A stretch of 64,000 bases of DNA from Malachius bipustulatus (GCA_910589415.1 OU342632.1:38639637-38703636), one strand, 5' to 3'. Counted from the stretch's first letter, positions 24,240-34,976 are shown. Notes: generated from the sequence alone by a model not told the origin. Numbers and translations are program-made.

Positions 24240-24521
24240 TAGGACTGCGTGGATTTTTTGGACCCTAATATCTACGACACTGAACAAATAATTGACATTC
24301 TAAAAACGCAATTTTTACCGCCAATGTTTTCTACGCAAAAAAGGTACTCTTGGTTATAACTGCTAACGGAAGCCGTTTTACAGAAAAACGGCAATTTTTG
24401 ATGAAAAACTCGGTTTGTATGTTTCAAAACATGTGTCGGAAAACTAAGGGTAAAACACTTCGCTCAATCGTAAAATCTCCGCCAATGAGTTCCGCCAAAG
24501 GTGAGTTGTTCTCAAACAGTT

Positions 24522-25124
24522 ATAATATATAATAATAATGTTTATTTTTGAAGAATATTACATTCTTTATAACTATAATACTATAATATAATACTTAATT
24601 AAATCTACATTAAATCAACCTACTTTCGTTTACATTTTTTTCCTATACTAGCTAATTATTTCTTTTTGCTTATTTTGCACTATCATGTTTTATTTTTATT
24701 CTCAATACCTATGTTTATGTCTAAGATCGCGTGGTCAGTAATTTTATTATCGTTATTGTTGTTTACAATATCTATTTCATACCTATACTTATGTGTAATG
24801 TTTATCAACAATGCAACAATCTGATAGTGTCCTACTTTCCCTTGTCCATTGATTTCTACCAAATATTCACCATTTTCTTCTTTTTCTGTTCTATTTTCTT
24901 CTTGTATACACCACAATTTACATCAAAAACATCATGACTTACATCCATATTCAAATTTAATTTTCTATTCACCTCAACACAATTGATACATTTCTTGTTT
25001 TTTTCGCAGTCTTTTGATAAATGTTCTCCGCTGCATCTAAAACACGCCATTCTATTTTTACATTCTTCTTTTTTATGATTGTATCCCCCACAATTGAAGC
25101 ATCGCTTTATATATACGTGCTCGT
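24522..25124 (-). mobile_element. ORF1-only LINE copy, 5' truncated
   Basis: A minus-strand non-LTR element of about 600 bases. Its 3' end is an AT tail with ATT repeats (24522-24540 on the plus strand). Its 5' end stops at 25124. An 8-base target duplication, AAACAGTT, is present at 24514-24521 and 25125-25132. The sequence is almost identical to 63.25-63.86 kb: I count about four differences in some 590 bases. It contains zinc knuckles of an ORF1 and then a short tail, with no endonuclease or reverse transcriptase between them and the 3' end. Confidence 0.85.
24856..25124 (-). pseudogene. LINE ORF1 (Gag-like) zinc-knuckle fragment
   Basis: The minus-strand frame contains part of a first knuckle (CFNCGGYNHKKEEC), then MACFRCSGEHLSKDC and CINC...H...C, the CCHC series typical of ORF1 proteins of jockey/I-type LINEs, which bind the element RNA. 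The frame ends shortly after a lysine-rich stretch at 24856. An overlapping minus frame (24683-24916) reads on toward the 3' end and may be the original continuation after a frameshift. The N-terminal part is lost by 5' truncation. Confidence 0.8.
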
Positions 25125-25300
25125 AAACAGTTCTTAAAATATCTTCAGAAAATTACAAAAATAATCTTTTTTTGACACCCTGTACCTCACAAATGGTGCA
25201 TTTTCGGACACACGTTAATCTATTTTTTTTTTTGTTTATTATTGACCAAAGAATCTCGAATTTTTTTCGCATATTAAAGATAATACCCATACTAATAAAG

Positions 25301-25960
25301 TATAATTTGGTTTAAACGTGTATCCAGATGGTCATCCATCTGTTTGCATATTGTTTGAATGGAAAAATAACTACCTATCCATAATATTACAGAATCTATG
25401 ATCGCATAAATAACATAATGTATGTATATAACACAGGAGTGTGGAGGTTAGGAGAAGTGATACGGCTCAGGAAAACGCAGAGGAAGTGGGAGAATAAGAG
25501 AAGACTCCTCTCAGGAGATATGCAAACTAAATTACATATAAAAACAGTTTTTTGTATATTTTCTGTTCTCATAATAATAAAGATTTTCCATTATTTGAAT
25601 ATAAAATATTCTAGTATAGTAGGTATAACAGCGGGTTAACTAATTAAATTTTACAGATCCTAACATTTTGATAGAAATTCTTTTTCTTCCCCTTACCATA
25701 ATTAAAACGCCAATTTCAGAGCTTTCAGGAATAATAACTCCCAAATGGTATCATTAAATCTTAAGCTACTCGATGAAAATACTCACAAAGCGGAAAGAAT
25801 AATGTCGTCGAGGTAACCAAAAATCATCAAAACGAACTTAAATACAACGAACCGCTGCTTAAATTCCAAACGATATTAGGTAGTAGCAAATCAAAACGAA
25901 ATTCAAATACCTATTAAAAGTCCTGCGCTCGAACTAATATTCCTGCAGAAGCATAGCTGG
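25301..25960. other. Intergenic or intronic DNA
   Basis: AT-rich. The 73-codon frame at 25418-25639 has no domain. Confidence 0.4.
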
Positions 25961-26200
25961 AATTGAAATATATTAAGCAGCGGGAGCGCACCAAATTGGC
26001 TTGCCATACCAGCCTATACGTTTCCCGACAATCAGAACTGCGCCCTTTCGCAAAGCGACGTAATAATTCCACGATATCAAAGCCCAGTTTATCCTCTAAC
26101 CGGGCAGGACTTTATCTGGATTTCTTTCGGCCCGTGATTCGTAATAGAGATAGCTGAGTCGACTCTCCGACTCGAAGGACCACGTACGTATAATCGGGAG
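25961..26200. promoter_or_regulatory. GC-richer non-coding island
   Basis: About 240 bases of balanced composition without a repeat partner. A 64-codon frame crosses it but shows no domain. Candidate conserved element by composition only. Confidence 0.2.
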
Positions 26201-26774
26201 GGGCAGTTAGTCGTGCTTCGCAAATTTGCATTTTACGACAGGGGTATATCACTGGATTGTTTAGGTTTCATTTTTAGACGTCCTATGGTAGGTATGTGCT
26301 CGGATTATTAAGTACCATAATATTTTACTATATACACACACTGCTTTATTTTTTACATCTAACATAACTAATCTTATATTGTCTCTTGAATAGTAAGTTT
26401 ACTGCTTTGGGCGCAGCCACAAGCCACAACAGTGCGGTTTTTTCTGTGACGAATCTCTATGCTTTATGAATCCAGAAATTACGAAAGCGAACAATTTTTT
26501 TATATTTTTTATTTTGACAGCACTAGAAGCAGTATTGCAGCGGTAATCTCTCTTCTGGAGCGTAGATTTCACAGCCTTTGTGAACATTTTGTGAACACAT
26601 CTTTTATGTGGATTATAAAGTGGCGGAATATTACAAGGTAAAACTCCTTCTCTCTGCTACGACATTAGATGAAAAACCTAATTAATATAAAAAAATACCA
26701 CGTCGTATCAAGTTTTTTCCTACTTAATTTCCAATTTTATACAAAAAATTTGATTCTATAATTCTATACCTATA
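26201..26774. other. Intergenic or intronic DNA
   Basis: AT-rich, no recognised feature before the foldback. Confidence 0.4.
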
Positions 26775-27889
26775 TACAGGGTGTCCCAGCTTATTCGAAG
26801 CGGTCTCTGTAGGCCAAACGATGGACTTTTTCAAAAAACTTTTTGAAAATTCAAGTACAGGATCACAATGGCCATAATTTAAAATTATTTTGGAGTATAC
26901 AGAGTGTCCCATATGACAGTGGCATATCAAAGTTATGTTTTTTTAAATGGAATGCTCCTAATGTTATTGCATTTTTAGATTGTCTGAGAAGAGAAAATAA
27001 GATTGACTTTTACAGTTGGTGTTTAAATTCAGAAGTTTTTGAGTTATAAACAAGTGAAAATCGTCATTTTTCAAGTTCAAAGCCCTGTACAACGAAAACG
27101 GCTGAAAATAGAGAAAAACGGCTTACATGTCCCTATTTTACTTTTTCATGTACTATCCTATCATATAGGTAGATAAAATGTTTATACAGGGTGATAAAAA
27201 ATTTGAAAATTCTGAGATTTTTCCACGCGTCGCCAAATAAAAAAATCAAAGAAAGTAAAAATTTTTCTATACCATAGAATAGTACATAAAAAGTTAAAAT
27301 AGGAACATGTAAGCCGTTTTTCTCTATCTTGAACCGTTTTCATTGTACAGGGCCTTGAACTTGAAAAATGACGATTTTCACTTGTTTATAACTCAAAAAC
27401 TTTTGAATTTAAACACCAACTGTAAAAGCAATCCTATTTTCTCTTCTTAGACAATCTAAAAATGCAATAACATAGGAGCATTCTGTTGAGTTTTCTATGA
27501 AGTTGTTAAATAAAGTACTTATTATCTATTAATAAATGCTTCTATAAACCTTCTAAAGTACTTTATTTAAACTAAAACTCTCCAAACGTCTATACAATAT
27601 TTTCAAAACTGACTTGTTTACATCAAAATTCTAATAATAATTGTAACTAAGTTATTTCAAAAACAAATCAAAAACAATAAAATAAAACTACTGCGATGCA
27701 TTTCCAACACATTCCATTTAAAAAAACATAACTTTGATATGCCACTGTCATATGGGACACTCTGTATACTCCAAAATAATTTTAAATTATGGCCATTGTG
27801 ATCCTGTACTTGAATTTGCAAAAATTTTTTGGAAAAAATCAATCGTTTGGCCTACAGAGACCGCTTCGAATAAGCTGGGACACCCTGTA
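26775..27889. repeat. TACAGGGTG foldback element carrying a solo LTR
   Basis: The ends are TACAGGGTGTCCCAGCTTAT and its inverse, flanked by TA on both sides. The arms are about 400 bases and nearly identical. The palindrome centre is near 27225, with another TACAGGGTG at 27186. A second motif, TACAGAGTGTCCCATATGAC, lies 123 bases inside the left arm and is mirrored in the right arm at about 27748-27767. The right arm is interrupted by the LTR at 27484-27709. Restored, the element would be about 884 bases. It was inserted at the TA of a neighbouring element end (TACAGGATG at 27890). Confidence 0.92.
27484..27709. mobile_element. Solo LTR, 226 bp, probably Ty1/copia-type
   Basis: Sequence begins TGTTGAGTTTTC and ends TTTCCAACA, flanked by a perfect 5-base duplication CATTC at 27479-27483 and 27710-27714. 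It exactly interrupts the right arm of the foldback, and the left arm (AAATGGAATGCTCC) shows the empty site. Length, TGTTG/CAACA ends and AATAAA signals fit a short copia-type LTR. No internal region is present, so it is a recombination-derived solo LTR. Confidence 0.85.
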
Positions 27890-28012
27890 TACAGGATGTT
27901 CCAAATTTTCTTTATCAAGAGATATCCGCGTTATTTCAAAACAGACACAAATGAAATTTTGGTTGGCTGGTACACTGGGAAACAAAAGTCTGAAACCATC
28001 ATCATCCTGAAT
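27890..28012 (+). other. TACAGGATG element end and probable LINE 5' leader
   Basis: TACAGGATGTTCCAAATTTT at 27890 resembles the left end of another TACAGGGTG-group element, truncated soon after. The remainder, up to the ATG at 28013, is probably the 5' untranslated part of the LINE. The junction cannot be placed by eye. Confidence 0.4.
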
Positions 28013-29053
28013 ATGACTGTCTGTTCCAAATGTGATGCTGTTGGATCTCCCAAGGAATCTTTGGCTGTCTGTGACAGCTGTACTTCCGTGCTTTGTGAAT
28101 CTTGCACGAAACTCCAGACTACTGAATGGAGGGCAGTTACCCTGAAGAGGAGATCGATCATATACCACTGCAGTGACTGTGTCTCCAGGGGGTCATCATG
28201 CGGACAGGACAAACTGAGACAGTCACTATTAAGCTACTTTGATCAGGGGCTGTCCCAGCTCGCTAGTTCCCTTACGTCTGGGATTGTTGGGGCGATTGAA
28301 TCAAGAATAACTTCTACAATCATTGCTGACCTGGAGTCAAAACTGGATGCAGTTCGCAAAGAGATGGCCGCCGTGAAACATTCTAATGTGGACCTTGTTA
28401 GACTTCTCACCGAAGGGCGTGAAGCTCTTACACAGAAAACCCCAAGGGATGTCGCAAAAGTTCCCGCTTCAGTCACAACGAATAAGTCGTCCGGGCGTTG
28501 TGACACTTCAGCAATAAAGCAGGCTGCAGCTGCAGTTGCTCCTTCTAATCAGGTTTCAACTCCATCTAAGTCTCCTGATCTGGGTGGATCTCGGCCAGCT
28601 CATCGTCGACAGCGGAGTCTGGCGTCCGATACATCATCAGAGAAGGGCCCGCACTTGCCCCCTTCTACTCGGTCGCCCAAAACAGTGAAAGCTGCACGGC
28701 TACCTGATCAGCCCCGGTATTCTGTGGTAGTAGGATCACGTAAGCTGAGTGAAACAGCTGCTGTTTCTGCTGCCAAGATCGCAAAGAAGACATCCATCTA
28801 CGTTGGCCGATTGAGCAAGCAGGTTTCGGGAGATGTGCTTGCTGACTACCTCGCTTCAACTTTTGGCAGGGAGGAAGACTTTAAAATTGATGAACAGTTA
28901 GTGAAATCTGGTGATTACCGAAGCTACAGAGTGGAGACCAGACTGGAGTTACTGGACAAACTGATGGATTCTTCGAAGTGGCCGGAGAATGTATTGGTCA
29001 AGAGGTTTCGCTTTTTTCGACCAAGGACGTCAACATCAGGGGCAAACAACTGA
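28013..29053 (+). CDS. LINE ORF1 protein with PHD-like zinc finger, coiled coil and RRM-like domain
   Basis: The 346-residue ORF1 starts at the ATG at 28013. The open frame extends 93 codons further upstream, but only through the foldback arm and leader, so that part is not protein. Residues 4-56 hold eight cysteines in CxxC pairs (4/7, 20/23, 28/31, 53/56), a PHD-like finger. Residues about 65-140 are rich in heptad leucines and likely form a coiled coil. Residues about 145-245 are a low-complexity linker rich in Ser, Pro, Ala and Lys. Residues about 255-340 start KKTSIYVGRLSKQVSGD and end FRFFRPR, an RRM-like fold as in CR1-like ORF1s. Such proteins bind and package the element RNA. Confidence 0.85.
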   Translation: MTVCSKCDAVGSPKESLAVCDSCTSVLCESCTKLQTTEWRAVTLKRRSIIYHCSDCVSRGSSCGQDKLRQSLLSYFDQGLSQLASSLTSGIVGAIESRITSTIIADLESKLDAVRKEMAAVKHSNVDLVRLLTEGREALTQKTPRDVAKVPASVTTNKSSGRCDTSAIKQAAAAVAPSNQVSTPSKSPDLGGSRPAHRRQRSLASDTSSEKGPHLPPSTRSPKTVKAARLPDQPRYSVVVGSRKLSETAAVSAAKIAKKTSIYVGRLSKQVSGDVLADYLASTFGREEDFKIDEQLVKSGDYRSYRVETRLELLDKLMDSSKWPENVLVKRFRFFRPRTSTSGANN

Positions 29054-29054
29054 A

Positions 29055-31890
29055 AGCCACTCAACTGCCAGATCGACACCCCCAAACAGCTTATACCTGA
29101 AGATTCTGCATGTCAATGCCCAGTCTATCCGTGAGAAACTTCTTGACCTCGAAATCCTGGCTAGTGAAGGTTTTTATGATGTCATTAGTATTAACGAACA
29201 CTGGTTGAACTCAGATGAACTGAACCTAACAAGTTTGGAAAACTGCCGTTTCTGGCTTTTGCAGGTCTGTGAAGGGTCGCGGTGGGGTTTGTATATTTGT
29301 GAGATGTACTCTGAATTGTAATTCCGTGGATGTATCTCGCTATGTTGCAGAGTCGGACTTTGAGGCTGCTGGAGCTTATCTGGTGGACCATAATGTGTAC
29401 GTCTATTCAATCTATAGAACCCCAGATAGTAATTATGATGAGTCGGTGACTAGATTGTCTTCTCTCCTGGATACGGTGAACCTCGTGAGGGACGCGGTTA
29501 TTGTGGCGGGTGATTTTAATGTGCATTTCAGCACCACCGGCTGCAAGACTAGCGATCGACGAGCTATTGACCTGTGTAGCGTTATGGCGTCTTATGGTCT
29601 TAAGCAGACAGTCTTTTTCAATACAAGACTGAACTCATGTCTCGACAATGTGTTCACCAATGTCGGTGAGGGACTATGTTCTACTTATCCGGTAGATACG
29701 TCACACTTAACGGATCACCTTGGGATACAGTTTCTCTGTCCTTGTTCGGAGCAAGCCTCTGCCCCGCGGGTCCGAGTATGCTGGAGACCAATCACTGACC
29801 TCGGTCTCTTTTATTACTACAACACTGTTGAGCAGATTGACTGGAGTTTCGTAGCCGATGGTCAGATTGACATTGAGAGCAAATTTGATATGTTTATCGA
29901 CCTTCTATCGCAGGCACTGGAAAGCTGTTTACCTCAGAAAACCAAGATATTAAACAGAAACCAGAAATGCGACTCTACTGGGTGGTTCGACGCCACTCTG
30001 GTGAGTATGCGGGAGAGGCTGAGAACCTTGACAGCACTGAGCCGGGAAAACCCAATCCTGGTTCCAAAACCTACCCTATCAGATTATAGGAAGCGGTATC
30101 GTAGAGAGGTTTCCAATTGTAGGAAGAAAGCCAATGATGATTTGATTGGTAGGGCAGCCAACAAACAGTCCGCCATGTGGAAGATCATTTCCGGTAATAA
30201 GCCTAAGCCCTTTCATACACCCAGTGATAAATTGAATGCTGAACAATTTAATGAGTTTTTTGTTTCGGTGGCGGATAAGATAGCAGGTGGGTTACATTCT
30301 GGCAGCAAGACTTATGGAGAGTACTTGAGGGCCGCTGATACTGTTGCACCTTTGGGACATTTTGCTTTCAAACATGTAACATTCAATCAAGTGAGAATGA
30401 TCTTGGATAATATTAAGAATAGCAACTCAAAAGACTGCTACGGTTTCAATACCAAAATTATTAAAACAATTAAAAATCTAATAATTTATCCGTTAACTAA
30501 TCTCATTAACCAATCAATAACGGTTGGTGTATTCCCTTCGATGTTAAAAATTGCGAAGGTTACTCCCATCTTTAAGAACAAAGGTTCTGTTGACAATTGT
30601 GATGACTACCGCCCCATATCGATACTTCCCGTACTCTCTAAGGTGTTTGAGGCTGTTCTAAAGGATCAGATGATGGACTATTTTGAGGATGGGTTGTTTC
30701 TTCCTTGCCAGTTTGGATTTCGTACCAGAAAGTCCACAACACTTGCTATAGATCATCTGGTGAAGCAGGTAACTGAAAATTTTGAAGAGGGGCTTGACAC
30801 ATACGCCTCATTTTATGACCTTACCAAGGCCTTTGATTGCATGTCTCACGGTATCCTCTTGGAGAAGCTCGAGCACTATGGGTTCTCGACGGATGCTGTG
30901 AGGCTGTTGGAGAGTTATCTGTATGATAGGCTTCAATATGTGGACTTTAAAGGTTGCTCATCTGTACCCAGAAACGTTCAGCGTGGGGTCCCACAAGGCT
31001 CTGTGCTCGGACCAATTCTGTTTTTGGTGTATGTGAACGACATAGTCGGGTTCCATCCGAATGTTGGTCTGATACTCTTCGCTGACGATACTACTACATA
31101 TCTAAGTTACAGACCACCAACAGATATTAGAGATGCTGTGTGTACTGTGCAGTCGAGGGCTACTGACTGGTTTTCTGCAAATGAACTAAGCTTAAATGTA
31201 TGTAAAACCCAAAATCTGAACTTCAGCCTTCGGAATATCACACCCCAGCTTCCAACATCTAAATCTGTCAAATTTCTGGGGGTGTATTTGGACCCTAAGC
31301 TTACATGGGGAGAGCACACAGGTCACTTAGTGGCCAGACTGGCTAGTATCGTTTATCTGATGCGTAACCTTGTCAGGGTAGTCTCACGGGAGGTCCTGAT
31401 GGCAGCATATCATGGCTACTTTGCATCAGTCATGACATATGCATTGTTATCCTGGGGTCATTCGGCTCATGCTGCGGAGGTCTTTGGTGTCCAGAGGAGG
31501 TGTGTCCGTGTGATGGCTGGTCTCGGTTATCGTGACTGTTGTCGGCGGGCATTTGCTAGCCTTCGAATACTGACTTTGCCATCAGCATATATACTATTAT
31601 GTCTTATATACATTAAGCGAAATTATAACCTGTTTACTCAGCATAGCGACGTGCATAGCTACCCAACAAGGGGCAATCTGAATGTACTGCCGGACTATTT
31701 TCGGCTTGGGAGGGCCAGAACCGGTACATCATACTATTGCATAAAATTCTACAATGTTCTACCAGCTCACATTAGAACTCTAGATGAGAAAACCTTCAAG
31801 AAAAGGATTAAAAACTACTTGACATCTAAAGCCTTCTATAGCTTTGAGAAATACCTTTCTTCAACCTTCACTCATGTAAATGATATCTGA
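29055..31890 (+). pseudogene. LINE ORF2: endonuclease and reverse transcriptase with one frameshift
   Basis: An apurinic-type endonuclease opens with LKILHVNAQSIREKL and INEHWL in one frame (about 29088-29250), then shifts frame near 29250-29262. From there GGVCIFVR, GDFNVHF, LDNVFTN and LTDHLGI complete the endonuclease. The reverse transcriptase follows with FRTRKST, FYDLTKAFD, VPQGSVLGPILFLVYVND and the catalytic FADD (31078-31089). The C-terminal region carries GVQRRCVRVM, LRILTLPSAYI and SYPTRG motifs seen in CR1-like ORF2s. The part after the shift is 873 codons without a stop. No clear ATG starts ORF2, so translation by reinitiation after ORF1 is possible. The single indel probably inactivates this copy. 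Confidence 0.88.
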
Positions 31891-32124
31891 CTATTGGGCT
31901 GGGCTCTGACTGAGGATCGACAATTAATGTGTTTTCAGTTTATTGTCTTGCCTTTTAAGCCGTGTTTTATTTGTTTTTTTTTTGACGTGTTTGTAATCAA
32001 ACTGTGTAATTGATGTTTTTCTCTTTACTATCGAGCTATATTACTGTGGTTCGAAATAATGTACCAATAATTTTTACTTTGATTTGACTTGTGTAAACAC
32101 TTAAATGTGTATTCACACCAATAA

Positions 32125-32125
<1 letters not shown>

Positions 32126-32153
<28 letters not shown>
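32126..32153 (+). repeat. ATT microsatellite tail of the LINE
   Basis: About nine ATT/TTA units directly follow AATAAATT. This is the 3' terminal repeat of the LINE rather than an independent microsatellite. The ORF1-only LINE copies also end in ATT repeats. Confidence 0.8.
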
Positions 32154-32155
<2 letters not shown>

Positions 32156-32774
32156 TTGGAAATTTCAAACATACTGTAGGTTTTGCGGTTGCACCCTCAA
32201 TACCCTTGCCAAGGAGTAAAAAAGAACACACTTTGAAGTCGTTGCAAAATGAAATTATGCTCTCGCGAAACTTTCATTTCCATGGTTGCACTTGACGACA
32301 ATAAAAGCGTAACTATATGGTAACAAATAATAATAGTACTCAAGTCAAAATGCCAAGCTTCCGGGTTCCATAGTCACGGTTTAATTTGACAGTAGTTTGT
32401 CAAAGTTAATCCAGCGTTGTTCGTTTTGAAAAGACCTCAAGGTGTTTTCTCTTTTACTCCTTTGGCAACGCTAATTTGGTAAGCCAAATATGCTTAGGTT
32501 TTGAAAACTCGCATGTAATTGTATTCAAAACAAGGCCAATAACCCTGCCAAGCAAAAAAAACAAACTATCGGGGTGTAACTTGTTAAAAGAAGTAGGGGC
32601 GGATGATTATTTTTGGGGGTTGAAAGGCGCAAAGTTGTCTTGAGTATGGAGTCGTAAAGCCTTTGGAGTATATTTGGAATTTACCAAATTAAATTTGTCT
32701 CTGTTTTGAAATACCCTTGAAAAAGAAAATTTGGGACATACCTGTAGTAGTTATGTCCCGGTATGTAGGTTCTT
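32154..32774. other. Intergenic or intronic DNA
   Basis: No coding frame or inverted arm recognised. The composition is less AT-rich than the surroundings. Confidence 0.4.
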
Positions 32775-34976
32775 TAGGGGCCAGTAGAATCATCCTCAAA
32801 AATGTCCTCAGTTTGCGTTACCATGCACAAATTCTATACTATACAAAATTCCATAGAGGACCTTAAAGAGATGTTAAATCCAAATTTGCAGCACCGTGTG
32901 ATTTTTTTTTACCAAGTTATGCCAAAAAACGTTTTTTTTATATTTTTACAAATATCTCGGTTCTTATCTATGGCACATAAACAAATGACATATCATTCTT
33001 TTCGTTATGGAATTACCTACATTTTTTATATAAATAAATTATATAAATATTATTTTTGGTACACTAATAATAAAAACAATATTGAGGTTTAAAGTTAGAA
33101 AATTATCTTTCGAATAAGGTTTTTTGCAAATTACTTATTTTTTTTTTGCATTTTAACGCTGGAAAGCCCTAGTAGTTTTTTGAAGAACATTCAATTACCG
33201 TTACGTTGATTGGTCAACCATGAAAATCCGATAAACGAGTCTCTGGTAATCCACCTGCGAAATTGTGCATGTCGAAAATTGGTATTTTATCCGTTTTTTT
33301 TTTTCGTTGATTTTTTTATCTTTTGTGAGTGGAATTGTAGCGTGTATCTATTTTATTCATGAAAGTGAGTTTTGTGTGAGATATTGGGATCTGTCAGTGT
33401 ATGTTTTCCCGGTGCTATCACGTGCGTTCTTAGTTGCGTAAAAACTTCTAGTCACAATGACTAATTAAACGGTCAATTTATATTAACTCGGAAAACACGT
33501 CACCAATGTTTTTCTCAAAAAACTTGGAAAAGGGTCAGAAAAAAACTGAGTTCTACTCTTCAACCAGAAAAAATCATCTGCAACAATAAATTGTTGTAAT
33601 ATTTTAAATCAAAAAAGCCGAACCACGAACTGATTGCGTCAACAGGAAAATAAGTCTTTATCGCTCTCTATGGCGAATCCTACGACGAATATCGTTTCAA
33701 CTTTTTCTCCCGCATGGGACAAAAGACAAAATCGGATCTTACTTCTTTACCACCATCAGAGTGAGCTGCTCAGCAGCATTCATTTCGAACTTGTTACCAA
33801 ATCCAAACATGGCTTGGCAATATCTTGGAAGCGGAAACCTGAGGCTGGAAGAGACATAAATGTGGATTAGAACCCGTAATGAGCACTAAAGATCCAATTC
33901 CATCTTCATATCTCGAGGTTATTTCGTGTGCATGCAAAAACGATTGCGGGGCAGCTTTTGGCTGCAGAAAAGCAGGATTGAAATGCTCTGCAGTTTGCAA
34001 GAACTGCTCAGGTCAAAAATGTTTAAACGTCGCGGAAATCACTGACGACAGCAGCGATGATGAAGACATATATTTGCTAACCACGGTTCCCCTTCCTCGC
34101 TATTATAGCCGAGCTAAGAATTCAGACAAAATTTATTGTGGAATAGTAAACAAAGAAAATGAGGAAGAACCTGGCCCATCGAAACGTGCTAGAAAAAAAT
34201 TAAATTATAATCTTGACTCTTATAACAGCACTTTGTAATTTGTTTAACTGACTAAACTTGATTTTTCTTTAAAAAAAATACACTCATTATGTTTTTTACT
34301 TCAAATTTAGCAACTAAGCATGCAATAAAGATTCAAAATAAAGATTATTAACTTGTGTGTTTTGCAATTTAAAATATTGAATATTTATGAACAATATTAG
34401 AAATGTTGCACATGGAATGTAAATTAAAACAAATGCTCAATTTTTCATGATAGTTTTCGAGTCGTTGACGAATGTATTCGTCAATTCAAAATTGTACATC
34501 ACCGACATGCACATGTTTGCGCTTAAATTGCCGGAGACTGGATTATTGGATTTTCAAGATTGACCTACCAGTGCACAGGTAATTGACTGTTCTTCAAAAA
34601 ACTACTTGGGCTTTCCAGCGGTAAAATGCAGAAAAAATAAGTAATTTGCAAAAAACCTTATTCAAAAGACAAATTTTTAACTTCAAACCTCAATATTATT
34701 TTTATTATCAGTGTAACAAAAATAATATTTGTATAAAAAATGTAGATAATTCCATAACGAAGAGAATTATATGTCATTTACTTATGTGCGATAGATAGAA
34801 GCCGAGATATTCGTAAAAATAAAATAAAAAACGCTTTTCTGCATAACTCGGTAAAAAAAAATCTCACGGTGCTGCAAATTTGGATTTAACATTTCTTAAT
34901 GATCCTCTATCGAATTTCGCATGGTACAAAATTTGTGCATGATAACGCAAATTCAAAATACCATTCTACTGGCCTA
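32775..34976. mobile_element. 2.2 kb long-TIR element with a cysteine-rich ORF remnant
   Basis: The ends are GGCCAGTAGAAT near 32779 and ATTCTACTGGCC near 34963-34974. Arms of about 500 bases (to about 33290 and from about 34470) pair through GCACAAATT, AAATCCAAATTTGCAGCACC, CCATAACGAA, CCTCAATATT, ACTTATTTTTT and CTTTCCAGCG blocks, at roughly 75-80%. The unpaired middle carries a plus-strand coding remnant with an AATAAA signal after it. The superfamily is not identifiable from the ends. Confidence 0.8.
33654..34238 (+). pseudogene. Cysteine-rich, transposon-associated conserved protein (C-terminal part)
   Basis: One frame reads VFIALYGESYDEYRF, then LTSLPPSE, a TGA stop, QQHSFRTCYQIQTWLGN, a TGA stop where a tryptophan codon is expected, then LEPVMSTKDPIPSS and the finger CACKNDCGAAFGCRKAGLKC...C..CSGQKCLN, ending with an acidic and basic tail at 34238. 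From memory, the order (LPPTS-type block, QHSFR-YQ-Q-WLGN, GLEPVM-TKDP-P, then a CxC..C.C..G..C...C..C.G..C finger) is that of an uncharacterised protein repeated widely in insect genomes. The function is unknown; the cysteine pattern resembles tesmin/CXC motifs. Two internal stops make this copy a pseudogene; the last 119 codons from 33879 are still open. An N-terminal region should lie upstream but is not recognisable. Confidence 0.7.

Larger units (their letters stand above)
24240..25300. repeat. Diverged fragment of a TACAGGGTG-group element, split by a LINE insertion
   Basis: The left part (about 24255-24521) resembles the interior of the foldback at 44102-44860: ACCCTAATATCTACGACA and TTTTCTACGCAAAAAAGGT here match CCCTAATTTCTACTACGACA and TTTTCTACATAAAAAAGGTG there. 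The right part (25133-25300) holds GACACCCTGTA, GGACACACGTTAAT and TTGACCAAAGAATCT. The last two blocks recur at 60.84-60.91 kb. The two parts are separated by the LINE copy and its AAACAGTT duplication. Confidence 0.55.
28013..32153 (+). mobile_element. Near-complete CR1-like non-LTR retrotransposon (LINE)
   Basis: ORF1 (28013-29053) is followed at once by an EN-RT ORF2 (to 31890), a 3' untranslated region of about 235 bases, and an ATT-repeat tail (32126-32153). The gene order, the PHD-like cysteines in ORF1, and the endonuclease and reverse-transcriptase motifs fit the CR1/L2-like branch of the jockey superfamily. No target duplication could be assigned because the 5' end is uncertain. One frameshift in ORF2 is visible; otherwise both frames are open, so the insertion is relatively recent. 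Confidence 0.88.

Noticed and set aside
24731..24937. Plus-strand 68-codon frame, repeated at 63462-63668
   Set aside because: It is antisense to the LINE ORF1 region in both copies. Its conservation reflects copy identity, not coding.
27734..28012. N-terminal 93-codon extension of LINE ORF1
   Set aside because: The open frame runs through the right arm of the foldback and the leader. It is not conserved protein, and the PHD-like finger starts right after the ATG at 28013.
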